Positions 21,031-31,226 of a stretch of DNA of 64,000 nucleotides are shown in pieces. The DNA comes from SZUA-35 sp963781035 (GTDB taxonomy: Bacteria; Actinomycetota; Acidimicrobiia; Acidimicrobiales; SZUA-35). The stretch is taken from NCBI GenBank assembly GCA_963781035.1, contig CAWAEN010000014.1:186001-250000 (forward strand), given 5' to 3'. The notes under the pieces are model-generated. The model was not told the origin of the DNA. It did not search any database and saw only the letters and a list, made by a program, of their open reading frames with translations. Each line of letters starts with the position of its first letter. Position 1 is the first letter of the stretch. The translations under genes were made by a program, and so were the position numbers.

Positions 21031-22423
21031 CCTCGCTTCGGCAGCGTCATCGACACGCCGCACGCCGAGCACGGCGACTCCGGCCGCAATCAGGAAGGCC
21101 ACCTGATAGCTGTCGACGACCGCTGCGACCTGGGCTGGCCCGGTGCGCCCATCCCCCTCGATGCTCGCCTGCACGGCCTGGAGGACCTGGACACCCACCA
21201 CCAGCCCGACCTGCTGCAGCATCTGTTGCGCTGCGCCGGCCACGCCGAGGTCCTCATCGCTCACGCTGTTGGCAACCGTCGCCGTGAGGATCGGGGCAGC
21301 CGCTCCCATGCCCAGACCGGCCAGACCGAGCGCGAACGCGACCATGACCAGGGAACCACCGGACGCTCCGCTGCTCAGCAGCACCATCGACACTGCGATC
21401 GACAGGCCACCACCGACAGCGAGGATCCGCTCACCCACGCGCTCGACGAGTCGACCGGTGACAGGTCCGGTCAGCGAGAACATGAGCGGACGAGCGATGA
21501 TCACACGGCTCGTGACCGCGGCGGTCGCGCCGAACGCCACGCTCTGGAGCATCAGGGGAGCCAGCACGAAGCTGCCCATGTAGGCCGCGAACAACAAGGC
21601 CAACGTCACGGTCGGGACGACGAATCCGGGCATCGTCCAGTAGTGGGGCGGGATCAGTGGATGGTCGCTGCGACGCTCGATCCGAGCGAACGCGGCGATC
21701 GCCACGACACCGAGGATGGCGAACGCCAGCACGATCGGTTCGAAGGGTCCGTCTGCCGCCAGCGTGACCGCAACCAGGATGCCCCCGACTCCGAGACCCA
21801 ACGTCGCTGCTCCGCGGCAGATCGAAAGCCGCGGTCGCCTGCCGTGTCGTCTCCGGGAGGATGAAGCCGGCCAGAACAGCGGCCAGGAACACCAGCGGTG
21901 CCTGGCCGATGAAGACCCATCGCCAGTCGATCTTGTCGATGATCAGACCGCCGGCGACCACACCGATGACCGGTGACCCGGCGCCGACGAATGACCACCA
22001 GCCGAGGGCAACGGCGCGTTCCCGGGGAGCGAACAGGCGATTGATGAACGCGAGGGCAGACGGACCGATGGCCGCCCCGCCGACCGCAGCCAGCAGGCGG
22101 AACACCACGAAAGAGCCGGCCGACCACGACGCGGCGATCAGGATCGTGAAGAACGCGTTGACCACGAGTCCGAAGAGGAAGACCGAGCGATGGCCCCGCT
22201 GGTCACCCAGCTTGCCGAACGTGGGGCCGAGAACGGCGCTGACCAGAATCGGTCCGGTGACGGCCCAGACAATGGTCGACTGCGCTGCCCCGAACTCGTC
22301 CGCGATCTTCGGAACGGCGACGGCGATGGCCGTGACGCTGAGGTTCACCATGAACATGGCGGTCAGCACCACCGTGAGGGCGATGGAGGCGAAGCTGTCA
22401 CGAGCCTGCGCTCGTTTCGCCAC
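20997..22423 (-). CDS. MFS drug:H+ antiporter-like exporter (two frame breaks)
   Basis: This major facilitator protein is about 474 residues after repair. TM1 is IALTVVLTAMFMVNLSVTAI; the MFS motif A is GKLGDQRGHR, and the exporter-type motif C resembles GSPVIGVVAGG. The frame breaks near 21810-21830. A second break near 21010-21040 is needed to reach a stop; dropping one base gives a tail ending AEVMAESR with TGA at 20997-20999. Without it the frame stays open across the antisense SCP2 gene, which is unlikely. The two genes are convergent. The cargo is unknown. Confidence 0.82.
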
Positions 22424-22603
22424 CCGGCGTCTGGTCTCGAGCAGCCCCCAGGGCAGGATCGGTACCGGGAAGTTCCCCGATCCGAATCGCGTGAGCGAGC
22501 TGAAGCGTTCCTCGTCTGTACCGTCGCGCTCGAGCGCGAGGAGGGAGTGGGTCGCGGCGAGTCACGTGGCTTCACGGTAGGTCGGATCAGCAAAGGCGAC
22601 GAA

Positions 22604-24694
22604 TCAGCGTCGACGGGTGAAGATGATGATCTCCGAGCCCTTTCGCAGCACGTCGCCGGCCGGTGGATCGGTGGCGATGACGTCACGGTTCGGCGGTCCA
22701 TCGGTGTCGCTCACCACGAATCCGAGGGCAGCCAACTGATCAGCAGCCTCGGCCGCCGACATCCCCGAAACGTCGGGAACGGTGATGAACGGCAGACCCA
22801 ACGACACCACGATCGTGACGCTGCTCCCTCGTTCGACGGAGGTTTCGGCCACGGGATCGCTGCCGATGACCAGGCCCTTCGCCACCGATTCCGAGTAGTC
22901 CTCGGCCACGACGACGACAAGTCCGAGCTCGGTGAGCACCGCTTCTGCCTCCGCCTGCGTCCGGCCGGGGAGCGCGGGCAGGACGCGCGGTTCGGGGCCA
23001 GCGCTCACGACCAGATCGATGCGCTCGCCGGTCTCGACCTGCTCACCGGGCACCGCGGACGAGCTCAGCACGGTCCCATCCGGGACGATTTCGTCGAACG
23101 TGCGCTCCACGGCTCCGACGACGAGATCCTCCGCTGCCAGCGCTTCTTCTGCATCGGCCAGGAGGAGCCCCTCGAGAGCCGGCACGTCGTGCAACAGCAG
23201 TCCCTCGGAGACGAGCAACACCACGACGCTGCCCTCTTCGAGCTGGACCCCGGCGGCGGGCGCCTGGGTGAGGACCTCGCCGGGAACGGAGTCGTCGGCC
23301 CTGGTGACCGATGACTCGACGGTCCAACCGTTCTGGATGATCTCGGCAGTGACGAGGTCGATGTCACGGCCGACGTAGGTTCCCACCGGGAAGGTGACCG
23401 GCTCGGGGATGGCCTCCTCGAACACCGCATCGAGAGCGCCCGTGGCGTTGAGCACCAGCGCCACGCCACCGAGGGTCAACAATGCGATGAGCGCCCACCA
23501 CCAGCGGTGCCCGACCCCTCGATGGTCGATCCGAGTCGGCATCGTCGTCGTACGGCGGCGTGTCGATCGACCCAGTCCCGTTCAACGCAGTCTCGTTCGG
23601 TGCGGTGGCTGAATCAGTCTCGTGCAGCGCGTCTCGTGCAGCGCGGTCTCGTGCAGCGCGGTGGCCGAGTCGCTCGCCACGTTGCCCTCCGATGTCGGCA
23701 TCGGCACGGTCGGGTCGGCCTCGATCCCGTGGACGACCGCCCGATCGACCAACACCAGCTCGTCGCGTTCAGAGCCCAACACGACGACGTCGTCATCGTC
23801 TGCCTCCGGCGGCAGCCCGGCGAGCGGGAGATCACCCGGTCTCGGCAGAGTCGAGGCAACCGCTTCCATCAGCGTCACGAACTCCGCCGCATCGGGTCGG
23901 TCGGAGGCGCTGGCACGGCCGGTTCTGGCCAAGGCCTCGCCAAGCGCACCGAGCGCAGGATCGACCTCGACATCGGAATCCTGCCGCAAGACCATCGTCG
24001 CGAGCGGGTTGGCGCCGACCAGCGGGACCTCGCCGGTGAGCGCCTCGATCAGGGTGAGACCGAGCGCATAGATGTCGGCTCGACCATCGATGCCTCGCCC
24101 CAACGCCTGCTCTGGTGCCGCATAGCGGGCAGTTCCGATCAACGCCCCGTCCGGCTCGGTCCACGAGGCCTCCGCCACCGCCCGGCTGATGCCGAAGTCG
24201 GCGACCTTGAGGCGCCCGGAGCCAGTGAACATGAGGTTCGCCGGTTTGATGTCGCGGTGGACGAAACCCTCGTTGTGGGCGTGGGCGAGGCCACTTCCGG
24301 CCTGGAGCCCGACCAGCACGGCCTGGGAGGGTGTCAGGAGGTGGCCTTCGTCGAGCAGTGCCCGCAACGAGCCACCTTCGAGCAGCTCGGTGACCAGGTA
24401 CACCTGATCGCCTTCGGCCCAGTCGTAGATGGCGAGCAGGCTCGGGTGATTCAAGGATGCGGCGTGACGTGCTTCACTCTCGAATCGCCGACGGAACGGC
24501 CCGTCGGCGGCCAGCCCCTCGTGCAGCAGCTTGACGGCGACTTTGCGGCCGAGAGAACGGTCGGTGGCGGTGTAGACCCGAGCCGAGGTGCCCTGCCCGA
24601 CGAGGCGGCCGAGTACGTAGCGCGCACCGAGCACCGTCTGACTGGCTGAATCGGCGCGTTGATCGGCGCGCAAGGACGATGGCTCCACGGACAC
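22604..24694 (-). CDS. PASTA-domain Ser/Thr protein kinase (PknB type), two frame breaks
   Basis: This is a transmembrane eukaryotic-type kinase of about 696 residues after repair. Kinase motifs are GQGTSARVYTA (Gly loop), VAVKLL (ATP-binding Lys), HRDIKPANLMF (catalytic loop), ADFGIS and GTARYAAPEQ. A repeated ALHET linker and an acidic stretch (PPYDDDADSD) lead to one membrane helix (WWWALIALLTLGGVALVL) and four extracellular PASTA modules (starts near VGTYVGRDI, LLLHDVPAL, RVLPALPGR, PFITVPDVS), which bind peptidoglycan or lipid II in this family. The pieces separate at 23618-23661 (a missing base in a repeat) and near 23535 (one extra base). The start is uncertain; GTG 24694 is one option. 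Confidence 0.85.
23618..23661. repeat. Tandem 14/15-base repeat in kinase linker
   Basis: Three copies of tctcgtgcagcgcg(g) occur, of 14, 15 and 15 bases, with a diverged copy at 23591-23605. On the minus strand they encode ALHET units. The 14-base copy shifts frame. A 15-base unit would keep the kinase open, so the missing base is probably a slip or assembly error. Confidence 0.75.
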
Positions 24695-24799
24695 GGAGGG
24701 AATGGTACCGACCACGCTGTGCGGTAGCAGGTACCCCCGGGCGGAGGAGCCAGTGCACCCGACTGCCCGTTGACCGATCAATCGGGGCACACTTGGTCG

Positions 24800-25339
24800 G
24801 TGACCGTTCGCCAGCGAATCATCGTCGGGGCCGCCGTGCTCGTTGCGTTCGCCTGCCTCGGCGTTGCCATTGCCTATTCCGGTGACACCTCGGTGGCCGG
24901 GCCGACCTTCAGCGGTAGCCCGGTCGACGGCGGTGGTGAGCGCATCGATGACCCCAACGCCCCGACTGACACGCTCGACGTCAACCCGATCGAGCGGTGG
25001 TTCCCGCTCGCCGGTGAGGGTTCAGCCTGCAGCGAACCGGTAGGGGTCGACCTCATCCCCGGCTACTCGGCGCTGCTCACCATCAACGGCATCGCCATCC
25101 CGGCCGAGGAGACGAATCAGCTCGTCTCGATCGACAGCAACGGCGACGGCACGACAGACGCCACCGCCATCTCGGCCGGAGCTTCCCAGGGTCAGGTCAC
25201 CTGGGGCCCGGAAGAGGATTGTCCGTTCGGGACGATCCTTCGCCCGACGAACAACCGAGTGACGGCGTGCATCTACCGGGTCGAGGAAGGACCGGAGAAC
25301 TGCCGGACTCGCTCCCGTCCCGACACCTTCGACTTCTGA
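24800..25339 (+). CDS. Hypothetical membrane-anchored extracytoplasmic protein
   Basis: I do not recognise a family. The 179-residue product from GTG 24800 (VTVRQRIIVGAA) begins with one hydrophobic segment (IIVGAAVLVAFACLGVAIAY), which is either a signal peptide or an anchor. It continues with an acidic Gly/Asp/Pro-rich extracytoplasmic region containing four Cys, likely disulfide-bonded (GSACSEP, EEDCPFG, VTACIYR, PENCRTR). A calcium-loop-like SIDSNGDGTTDATA is present. It is divergent from the PASTA kinase with a short gap, which could mean shared regulation, and convergent with ligA. Confidence 0.6.
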   Translation: MTVRQRIIVGAAVLVAFACLGVAIAYSGDTSVAGPTFSGSPVDGGGERIDDPNAPTDTLDVNPIERWFPLAGEGSACSEPVGVDLIPGYSALLTINGIAIPAEETNQLVSIDSNGDGTTDATAISAGASQGQVTWGPEEDCPFGTILRPTNNRVTACIYRVEEGPENCRTRSRPDTFDF

Positions 25340-25349
25340 CCTGGGGTCG

Positions 25350-27389
25350 TCAGGCGGGGAGGTCGCCGGTCTCGAGAACGGCGACGAAGGTGGCCTCGTC
25401 GATCATGGGGATCCCGAACTCCTCGGCTTTGGTCACCTTGGATGCTCCCGGAGACTCACCGACGACCACGGCAAACGTCTTCTTCGACACCGATCCCGGA
25501 TTCTTGCCTCCTCGACTCTTGATGGCATCCGCCGCGGAGTCCCGCGAGAAACCCTCGAGCGAGCCGGTGACCACGATCGCCTTGCCGTCGAGCACCTGGG
25601 CGACATCTGACCGATCCGGACCTTGCAGATTCACCCCGCCCCGCCGGAACTTGTCGACCAGCAACTGCGCCTTCTCGGAAGCGAAGTACGCCGAAACACT
25701 CGCCGCGATCACGGGACCGACCCCGTCGATGGCGGCGATCTCGTCGGCGGAGGCAGCGGCGATGGCGTCGAGATGCCCGAAGTGGGCAGCGAGGAGTTCG
25801 GCGCCGGACGGCCCGAAGTGGCGAACGCCGAGCCCGACGAGGAGCGAGGCGAGCGGCCGATGCCGAGCGGCCTCGACGGCGTTGCGCAGGTTGTCGACCG
25901 TCGTCTCGCCGAAACGTTCGAGTGCTGCGATCCGGTCGAAGTCCATGAGGAACACGTCGCCGATGTCGGAGATGATGCCCTCCTCGATGAAGCGAGAAAC
26001 GACCTTCTCCCCCATCCCTTCGATGTCCATGGCCGAGCGGCTGGCGAAGTACTCGATCTGGGTCTGTTGACGGGCCGGACAGAGCGGATTCACGCAGAAC
26101 GTGTGCGCCTCGTCCTCCGGCCTGACGAGCGTCTGGCCGCACGTTGGGCACACCACCGGGAAGTGCCATTCCGGCAGGTCGCCTGGCCGTTCTGCCAGCA
26201 CGGGACCAAGGACCTCGGGGATCACGTCACCCGCCTTGCGAACGATCACGGTGTCGCCGGGGCGAACGTTCTTGATTGCGACCTGATCGGCGTTGTGCAA
26301 CGTCGCCATCTGGACCGTCGACCCCCCGACGAACACCGGTTCCAACACGGCGAAAGGGGTGGCTTTGCCGGTCCGACCGATCGACACCTGGATGTCGAGC
26401 AGTTTCGTGGTCCGTTCTTCCGGCGGGAGCTTGAATGCCATGGCCCAGCGAGGCGCACGTGCGGTCGACCCCAACATGCGTTGCTGGGTCAGTGAGTCGA
26501 CCTTGATCACCGCGCCGTCGATCTCGTAGCCGAGATCGTGGCGATGTTCCTCCCAGTGTTCGGTGAACGCCACGACATCGGCAATGGTCGCGGCCGCACG
26601 ACGCTCGGGGTTCACCGGGAACCCCAGCTCCCCGAGCCAGTCGAGCGCCGCACCGTGCGTCGGCAGGTCCGGCCCTCCCTCGACCTGACCGAGCTGATAC
26701 GCCCAGAAGGCGAGATTCCGGCTGGCGGTGACCGCCGGATCCTTCTGCCGCAGCGAGCCTGCTGCGGTGTTGCGAGGGTTGGCGTAGCGAGGTTGGCCGG
26801 CCGCCTCCTGTGCTTCGTTGAGCGCATCGAATTCGGCGACGGGAAGGTAGACCTCGCCACGGACCTCGAGGATCTGAGGGACGTTCGAACCGGTGATGGT
26901 CTTCGGGATGACGTCGATGGTGCGGATGTTGGCCGTGATGTCCTCGCCGACACGGCCGTTGCCCCGAGTGGCTCCCTGCACGAGCTCGCCGTTCTCGTAA
27001 CGCATGGACAGTGCGATTCCGTCGATCTTGAGTTCGCACATGAACCCGATCTCCGCATCAGGAGCAACCTCGAGACCCCGGGCGACACGGTCGGCCCAGG
27101 AGCGCAGTTCGTCGTGGTCGAACGAGTTGTCGAGGCTCATCATGGGGACGGTGTGCTCGACCGGGGCGAACGTGGCCGATGGGGCCCCACCGACCAGCGA
27201 GGTCGGAGAATCATCTTTGGCGAGCTCGGGGTGCTCGGCCTCGAGTGCTTGGAGTTCACGCACCAACTGGTCGTATTCGACGTCGGGGATCTCGGGCGCG
27301 TCGAGTTCGTGATAGCGCCGGTTGTGATGGGCGATCGTGACCCGCAGTTCGTCGATCCGTCGTTCCGCCTGGTCGGTGTCCTCGCTCAC
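25350..27389 (-). CDS. ligA: NAD+-dependent DNA ligase
   Basis: This intact ligase of about 679 residues seals nicks in replication and repair using NAD+. The Ia domain is present (HNRRYHELDAPEIPDVEYD). The adenylation motif is CELKIDGIAL, with the nucleophile Lys in KIDG. The OB domain follows, then a Cys4 zinc finger (CPTCG...FCVNPLCPAR), helix-hairpin-helix motifs and a C-terminal BRCT domain (LDGKAIVVTGSLEGFSRDSA). Start GTG 27389 (SEDTDQAERRIDEL) fits the family length; a longer upstream extension is not conserved. It lies convergent with the 24800 gene and divergent from the membrane protein at 27462. Confidence 0.96.
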   Translation of the reverse strand: MSEDTDQAERRIDELRVTIAHHNRRYHELDAPEIPDVEYDQLVRELQALEAEHPELAKDDSPTSLVGGAPSATFAPVEHTVPMMSLDNSFDHDELRSWADRVARGLEVAPDAEIGFMCELKIDGIALSMRYENGELVQGATRGNGRVGEDITANIRTIDVIPKTITGSNVPQILEVRGEVYLPVAEFDALNEAQEAAGQPRYANPRNTAAGSLRQKDPAVTASRNLAFWAYQLGQVEGGPDLPTHGAALDWLGELGFPVNPERRAAATIADVVAFTEHWEEHRHDLGYEIDGAVIKVDSLTQQRMLGSTARAPRWAMAFKLPPEERTTKLLDIQVSIGRTGKATPFAVLEPVFVGGSTVQMATLHNADQVAIKNVRPGDTVIVRKAGDVIPEVLGPVLAERPGDLPEWHFPVVCPTCGQTLVRPEDEAHTFCVNPLCPARQQTQIEYFASRSAMDIEGMGEKVVSRFIEEGIISDIGDVFLMDFDRIAALERFGETTVDNLRNAVEAARHRPLASLLVGLGVRHFGPSGAELLAAHFGHLDAIAAASADEIAAIDGVGPVIAASVSAYFASEKAQLLVDKFRRGGVNLQGPDRSDVAQVLDGKAIVVTGSLEGFSRDSAADAIKSRGGKNPGSVSKKTFAVVVGESPGASKVTKAEEFGIPMIDEATFVAVLETGDLPA

Positions 27390-27461
27390 GCGAGCGAGCG
27401 TAGCCAGCGGGTGAGACGCGGGCTTCCCAGTCGGCGGCGGTTCCCGGCACACTGTTCGCCG

Positions 27462-28355
27462 ATGGCACGCCCGACCTCCCCGCTGATCGAATCGCTCGGC
27501 CTGTGGCCCATGCGGGTCGCATGGCTGGCGCTGCCGCTCCTGGCCGGCCCCGGGATCCGTGCCTTCCTCGACGTTCGCTCTACGCCGGTGGCGACCGTCG
27601 CCGAAGTCGGGCTGTGGGCGATGTGGTTCGCCGGCCTCGTCGCTCTGCTCGCGCCATCGACAATCGGACTGACCGTGCTCCGCCTCGCCGCTCCCTCGAT
27701 CGCGGCAGCAACCCTCTACGGCACGGTCGCCCTCGGCGACTGGACCGCGGCCGCCGTCGGCGCCGTGGCCGCCACCTCACTCGTGCTGGTTGCCGTCATG
27801 CTTCCCCAGACCGGCGATCCGATGGTCAATGGATCCTCCTACGGTCCCGAACGTCGCCTCGCCCTGCGACCACCTGCGGCCCTGTTGCTGGGGCCCATCC
27901 AGCTGACCTGGTTCCTCATGTTCGGGGCGACCGCCACCGGCGCCATGCTGATCGCCGCCCGGCAGGCGTTGGTCGGTGTGCCACTCCTGCTCGTCGGGCT
28001 GGCCGCCTGTTGGCGGGGCGGGCGCTCGCTGCATCAGCTCTCCCGCCGATGGATCGTGTTCGTCCCGGCCGGGTTCGTCATCCACGACTACTGGTCGCTG
28101 GCCGAGTCGCTGCTGATTCGCCGCAGCGACATCGCCAGCCTCGGACCGGCGCCCCTCGACAAGGGCGAGCTGCTCGACCTCAGCGGCGGCGCGCTCGGCC
28201 TGGCGTTACTGGTCGAGACCAAGGAGAAGCTACCGCTCGCCCTTCGGGCGAAACAGGGCGTCGACACCTTCAGCGCCTACCGCCTCGTGTTCACGCCGAC
28301 CCTGCCGGGACAGCTCCTGCACGAGGCACGAGTACGAGGTATCACGATCGCCTGA
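27462..28355 (+). CDS. Hypothetical polytopic membrane protein
   Basis: This intact 297-residue protein of unknown function has about six hydrophobic segments (for example MRVAWLALPLLAGPG, VGLWAMWFAGLVALLAP, LLLGPIQLTWFLMFGATATG and LIAARQALVGVPLLLVGLA) and a cytoplasmic C-terminal domain (LSRRWIVFVPAGFVIHDYW) of about 100 residues. The C-terminal region looks like a PH-like or DUF-type soluble fold, but I cannot name it. It starts at ATG 27462, 72 bases from the divergent ligA start, and is convergent with the next gene. Confidence 0.7.
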   Translation: MARPTSPLIESLGLWPMRVAWLALPLLAGPGIRAFLDVRSTPVATVAEVGLWAMWFAGLVALLAPSTIGLTVLRLAAPSIAAATLYGTVALGDWTAAAVGAVAATSLVLVAVMLPQTGDPMVNGSSYGPERRLALRPPAALLLGPIQLTWFLMFGATATGAMLIAARQALVGVPLLLVGLAACWRGGRSLHQLSRRWIVFVPAGFVIHDYWSLAESLLIRRSDIASLGPAPLDKGELLDLSGGALGLALLVETKEKLPLALRAKQGVDTFSAYRLVFTPTLPGQLLHEARVRGITIA

Positions 28356-28360
28356 TCAAG

Positions 28361-29361
28361 TCAGGTCGCTCGACCGGTGAAGGCCATCAGCTTGGCAACG
28401 GCGTCGTCGTGTGTCGCCTCGACGACGGCGGCGAAACCCTTGCCTTCGCCCCGATTGTCCGGCTGGATGATCTGCTCGGCGACACCGGTCACGAACGCGG
28501 TGAGCGGCTCCGGGGCTTCGAAGGTTTGGCCCGTCGCCTTGGCGAAGTCCCAGGCATGGATGAAGAACTCGAGGCTCAGGATTCCTGCCGGCACTGCGGC
28601 CGGAGCATCGCCGCCACCGAACGGGACCGTTCCTTCGATTCCTCGAGCACGCCATGCGGCAAGCGCCGACTCGGCGGCCTGAGCGATGTAGTCCTCGGCC
28701 GAGACTGCCTCGATCTCTTCGGGGATCTCGGCGCCGGCCATACCACCGAGACCACGAAGGCTCCTCATCAGATGCTCGACGAGCTCATGGACGGTGTACT
28801 CGCTGCACGGTGTCGGCAGTTCACGATCCTCCGAGGTGATGGCCGACATCACATGCCGACACAGCGCCCAGCTCGCTTCGGCTGCCGACAGATGGTCCGG
28901 CTCGTCGCCGCCGCTCGCCCACGGGTCGAGGCCGGCATCACCATCGGTGGCTGCGCCATCGAGGCGGTCCATGAAGTGCGTCCATCCTTCGCTGTGAGAG
29001 GCCTGTTGTTCCGCGGTCAGTCCCTGATGGGTGAGTCGAACTCGTGTCTTGTCGCCGACGGGTTCGAACTCGACCACGACGGTCGACGACCCCTGGGGGA
29101 AGATCGTCGCTGCCGACCCAACCCCACGTGTAGACCACCCGTTTCCCAGGTTCGATCTCGGTGAAGGTGCCGCCGACGATGTGACCCGGCACCATGGTGT
29201 AGCGATAGTCGCCACCGATGCGAAGATCGACCGCTGCGCTGACGGCCTGCCATCGGCGCAGGCGTTCCGGCTGGGTGAACAGGCCGAAGGCCTCGTCCGG
29301 CGATGACGTCGATGAGTCGTTCGTACGAGATCGAGGTGGTGTCGACAGATGCGTTGCTCAT
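28361..29361 (-). CDS. AHSA1/SRPBCC domain fused to TIGR03086 (maleylpyruvate isomerase-like) domain, two frame breaks
   Basis: This protein is about 332 residues after repair. The N-terminal half is an AHSA1-type START/SRPBCC fold (ERLRRWQAVSAAVDLRIGGD, then GTFTEIEPGKRVVYTWGWVG and a final DRLDGAATDGD helix). The C-terminal half is a DinB/TIGR03086-type helical metal-binding domain (ASWALCRHVMSAI, VHELVEHLMRSL, SLEFFIHAWDFAKATGQ), where the His residues are candidate metal ligands. Its ATG overlaps the stop of the ArsR gene upstream, an arrangement common for ArsR-AHSA1 pairs. Breaks lie near 29300 and 29110-29120, each restored by dropping one base. The ligand is unknown. Confidence 0.8.
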
Positions 29362-29702
29362 GAGCGGGGTTCCTTCGGTTTGATGGTGCTGGGTTCGGAA
29401 ATGCTGGGTTTGATGGCTCTGGCCGACGACTCGATGTCGTCGAGTTCATTGACGAGGAAGACCTCGATGGCCGCCCTGGCTCGGCTCAACCCGTCCGGGT
29501 CGAGCTGGTACAGGCGATGACGCCCAGACCTGCGTTCGGTCACGATGCCGGCCTCCTTCAACACCTTGAGGTGCTGGGAGATCGCTGGTCGCGTGATGTC
29601 GAAGGTCTCGGCGATCGCGCTGACCGAAGCCTCACCGAGTTCGGCGAGGCGGGCAAGGATCTCGCGTCGGCGCGGTTCGGAGATCGCATCGAGGAGGTCC
29701 AT
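29358..29702 (-). CDS. ArsR-family winged-helix transcriptional regulator
   Basis: This intact 114-residue regulator has a helix-turn-helix (VSAIAETFDITRPAISQHL) followed by the wing (KEAGIVTERRSGRHRLYQLD). No metal-binding Cys set (such as ELCVCD) is present, so it is probably not a metal sensor. It overlaps the AHSA1 fusion gene by four bases (ATGA), and the pair is likely self-regulated. The tail after 95 (SSARAIKPSISEPS) is not part of the domain. Confidence 0.9.
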   Translation of the reverse strand: MDLLDAISEPRRREILARLAELGEASVSAIAETFDITRPAISQHLKVLKEAGIVTERRSGRHRLYQLDPDGLSRARAAIEVFLVNELDDIESSARAIKPSISEPSTIKPKEPRS

Positions 29703-29788
29703 CGCGAATACGTTAGCGATGGCTTACCTGTTCGTCAACGATCAACAGAATCGCACCGAGGCAATCGGCGGCAGATTCGACGACACGG

Positions 29789-30869
29789 TCATCCACGAAT
29801 CTCCCGGTCGTCGCTCCACCACAGGTTTCCCGTCGTCGATCCCATGATCAGCCTCGTACCCTCGGCATCGATGTCGAGACCGTGGCGGTGGACCAGATCG
29901 AAGGCCGGTGCATCTGGCAACCCCTCGGTCAACACGTCGAACGACGCACCACCGTCGCGGGTACGGGTGACCACGAACCGGCCGTCGACGGGCACTCGCA
30001 CCTCGTCGCTCACCGCCGGGACGAACCAGACAGTCTCGGGGTCGGACGGGTGGACAGCCACCGCGAATCCGAAGGTCGACGGTCCGGCGTCACCGATCTC
30101 GGACCACGAGGTGCCGTTGTCGATCGAGCGGAAGATGCCACAGTGGTGCTGCGTCCACAACGCATCAGGAGACGCGGCACAACGAACGATGCGGTGTGGG
30201 TCCTGCGTGTCCGGGTCGTCGGCGAGATCGGGTGGCACGAAGTTCGCCCGCATGCCGTGTGCCGCAACCGTCCAGGTGCTCCCACCGTCGTCGGTTCGCC
30301 ATGCTCCCCCGCACGACACGCCGACGACGAGCCGCCCGGCACCACGCGGGTCGACGCTGATCGAATGCACACCGGCATCGTCGAAACCGCCACCGAACCA
30401 CTTCTGTCTGGCCGGAAGGTTCCAGAACGACTCGACCAATTGCCAGGAATCGCCGCGGTCGTCCGAGCGGAACAGACCACCGGGAATCGTGCCGCACCAC
30501 AACACGCCTGGGTCGTCAGGATGTCCGGGTTCGATCACCCAGCCCAGCTGCGTGGCCCAGACCAGCTCCTTCTGTGACATCGGGTTGATCTCGGACACAT
30601 CGGCCGGTTTGGGCGGATACTCCGGCGCTGCGATCTCGATCCACGTCGCACCCCCGTCGTCGCTGCGATGCAGATGCACACCGAAGTGACCGTGATCGAG
30701 CGAGACGTACCACGCGCCATCGCGAGGGTCACGCATTGCGTTGGTGACCGGAACACCGGCGAACGCCGGGCCGGAGAGCGCAGGACGGCCATCGACGACG
30801 TCGAGCGTGAACAGACCCTTACGAGTGCCGATCAGCGCCGTGGCATCGCCAACCGAATTCGTGGGTCAT
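29789..30869 (-). CDS. BNR/sialidase-type beta-propeller protein (one frame break)
   Basis: This protein is about 359 residues, with the start ATG at 30869 preceded by a clear ggagg ribosome-binding site (RC of 30875-30879). It contains repeated BNR-type motifs with Asp boxes, such as SDDGGATW, SDDRGDSW and TDDGGSTW, in a propeller of the exo-alpha-sialidase/WD40-YVTN class. No clear catalytic residues for sialidase activity (the Arg triad or Tyr) are evident from what I can see. The frame breaks near 30845. It starts three bases after the stop of the MoaD-like gene, so the two are probably co-transcribed. Function is unknown. Confidence 0.82.
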
Positions 30870-30872
30870 GAT

Positions 30873-31142
30873 TCAACCTCCGGAAAGCGCTTGGAACACG
30901 TGGATTCGATCACCGTCGCCGACATCGCCGGAGAGGTTCGTTCGATCGCTGATGAGCTCGTCGTTGTGAAAGACGGCGACGTGTTTGCGGATGGCTCCGC
31001 CGTTGTCCAGCACATAGCTCCGCACGAGCGGATGATCGGCGAAGTAGGCGTCGAGCACCTCACCGATCGTGACACCGTCGATCGAGGCCGCCGGGCAATC
31101 GACGTGACGCTGGAACGCTTTGGCGAAGACGACGTCGACCAT
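30873..31142 (-). CDS. MoaD/ThiS-family ubiquitin-like protein
   Basis: This is an intact 89-residue beta-grasp protein from ATG 31142 (MVDVVFAKAFQRHVDCPAA). It ends HVFQALSGG. The C-terminal Gly-Gly is the signature of MoaD/ThiS-type sulfur carriers, whose terminal Gly is adenylated and thiocarboxylated by a MoeB/ThiF enzyme. No MoeB, MoaE, ThiG or ThiF gene is adjacent, so this is not a plain molybdopterin or thiazole locus. It is followed directly by the BNR-propeller gene. Its job here, sulfur carrier or protein modifier, is open. Confidence 0.85.
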   Translation of the reverse strand: MVDVVFAKAFQRHVDCPAASIDGVTIGEVLDAYFADHPLVRSYVLDNGGAIRKHVAVFHNDELISDRTNLSGDVGDGDRIHVFQALSGG

Positions 31143-31226
31143 GCGCTGATGGTACGCGAGCCACACGACAGCCGCCCGGGCAACGGCGTCTGCGGCGCGG
31201 GCCCGAACGACTCAGCTCTGGACGGT

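Noticed and set aside
23364..24790. Separate kinase and PASTA genes
   Set aside because: The segment between them (GTGSIDTPPYDDDADSD and the membrane helix) reads as the normal juxtamembrane part of a PknB-type kinase once two breaks are repaired.
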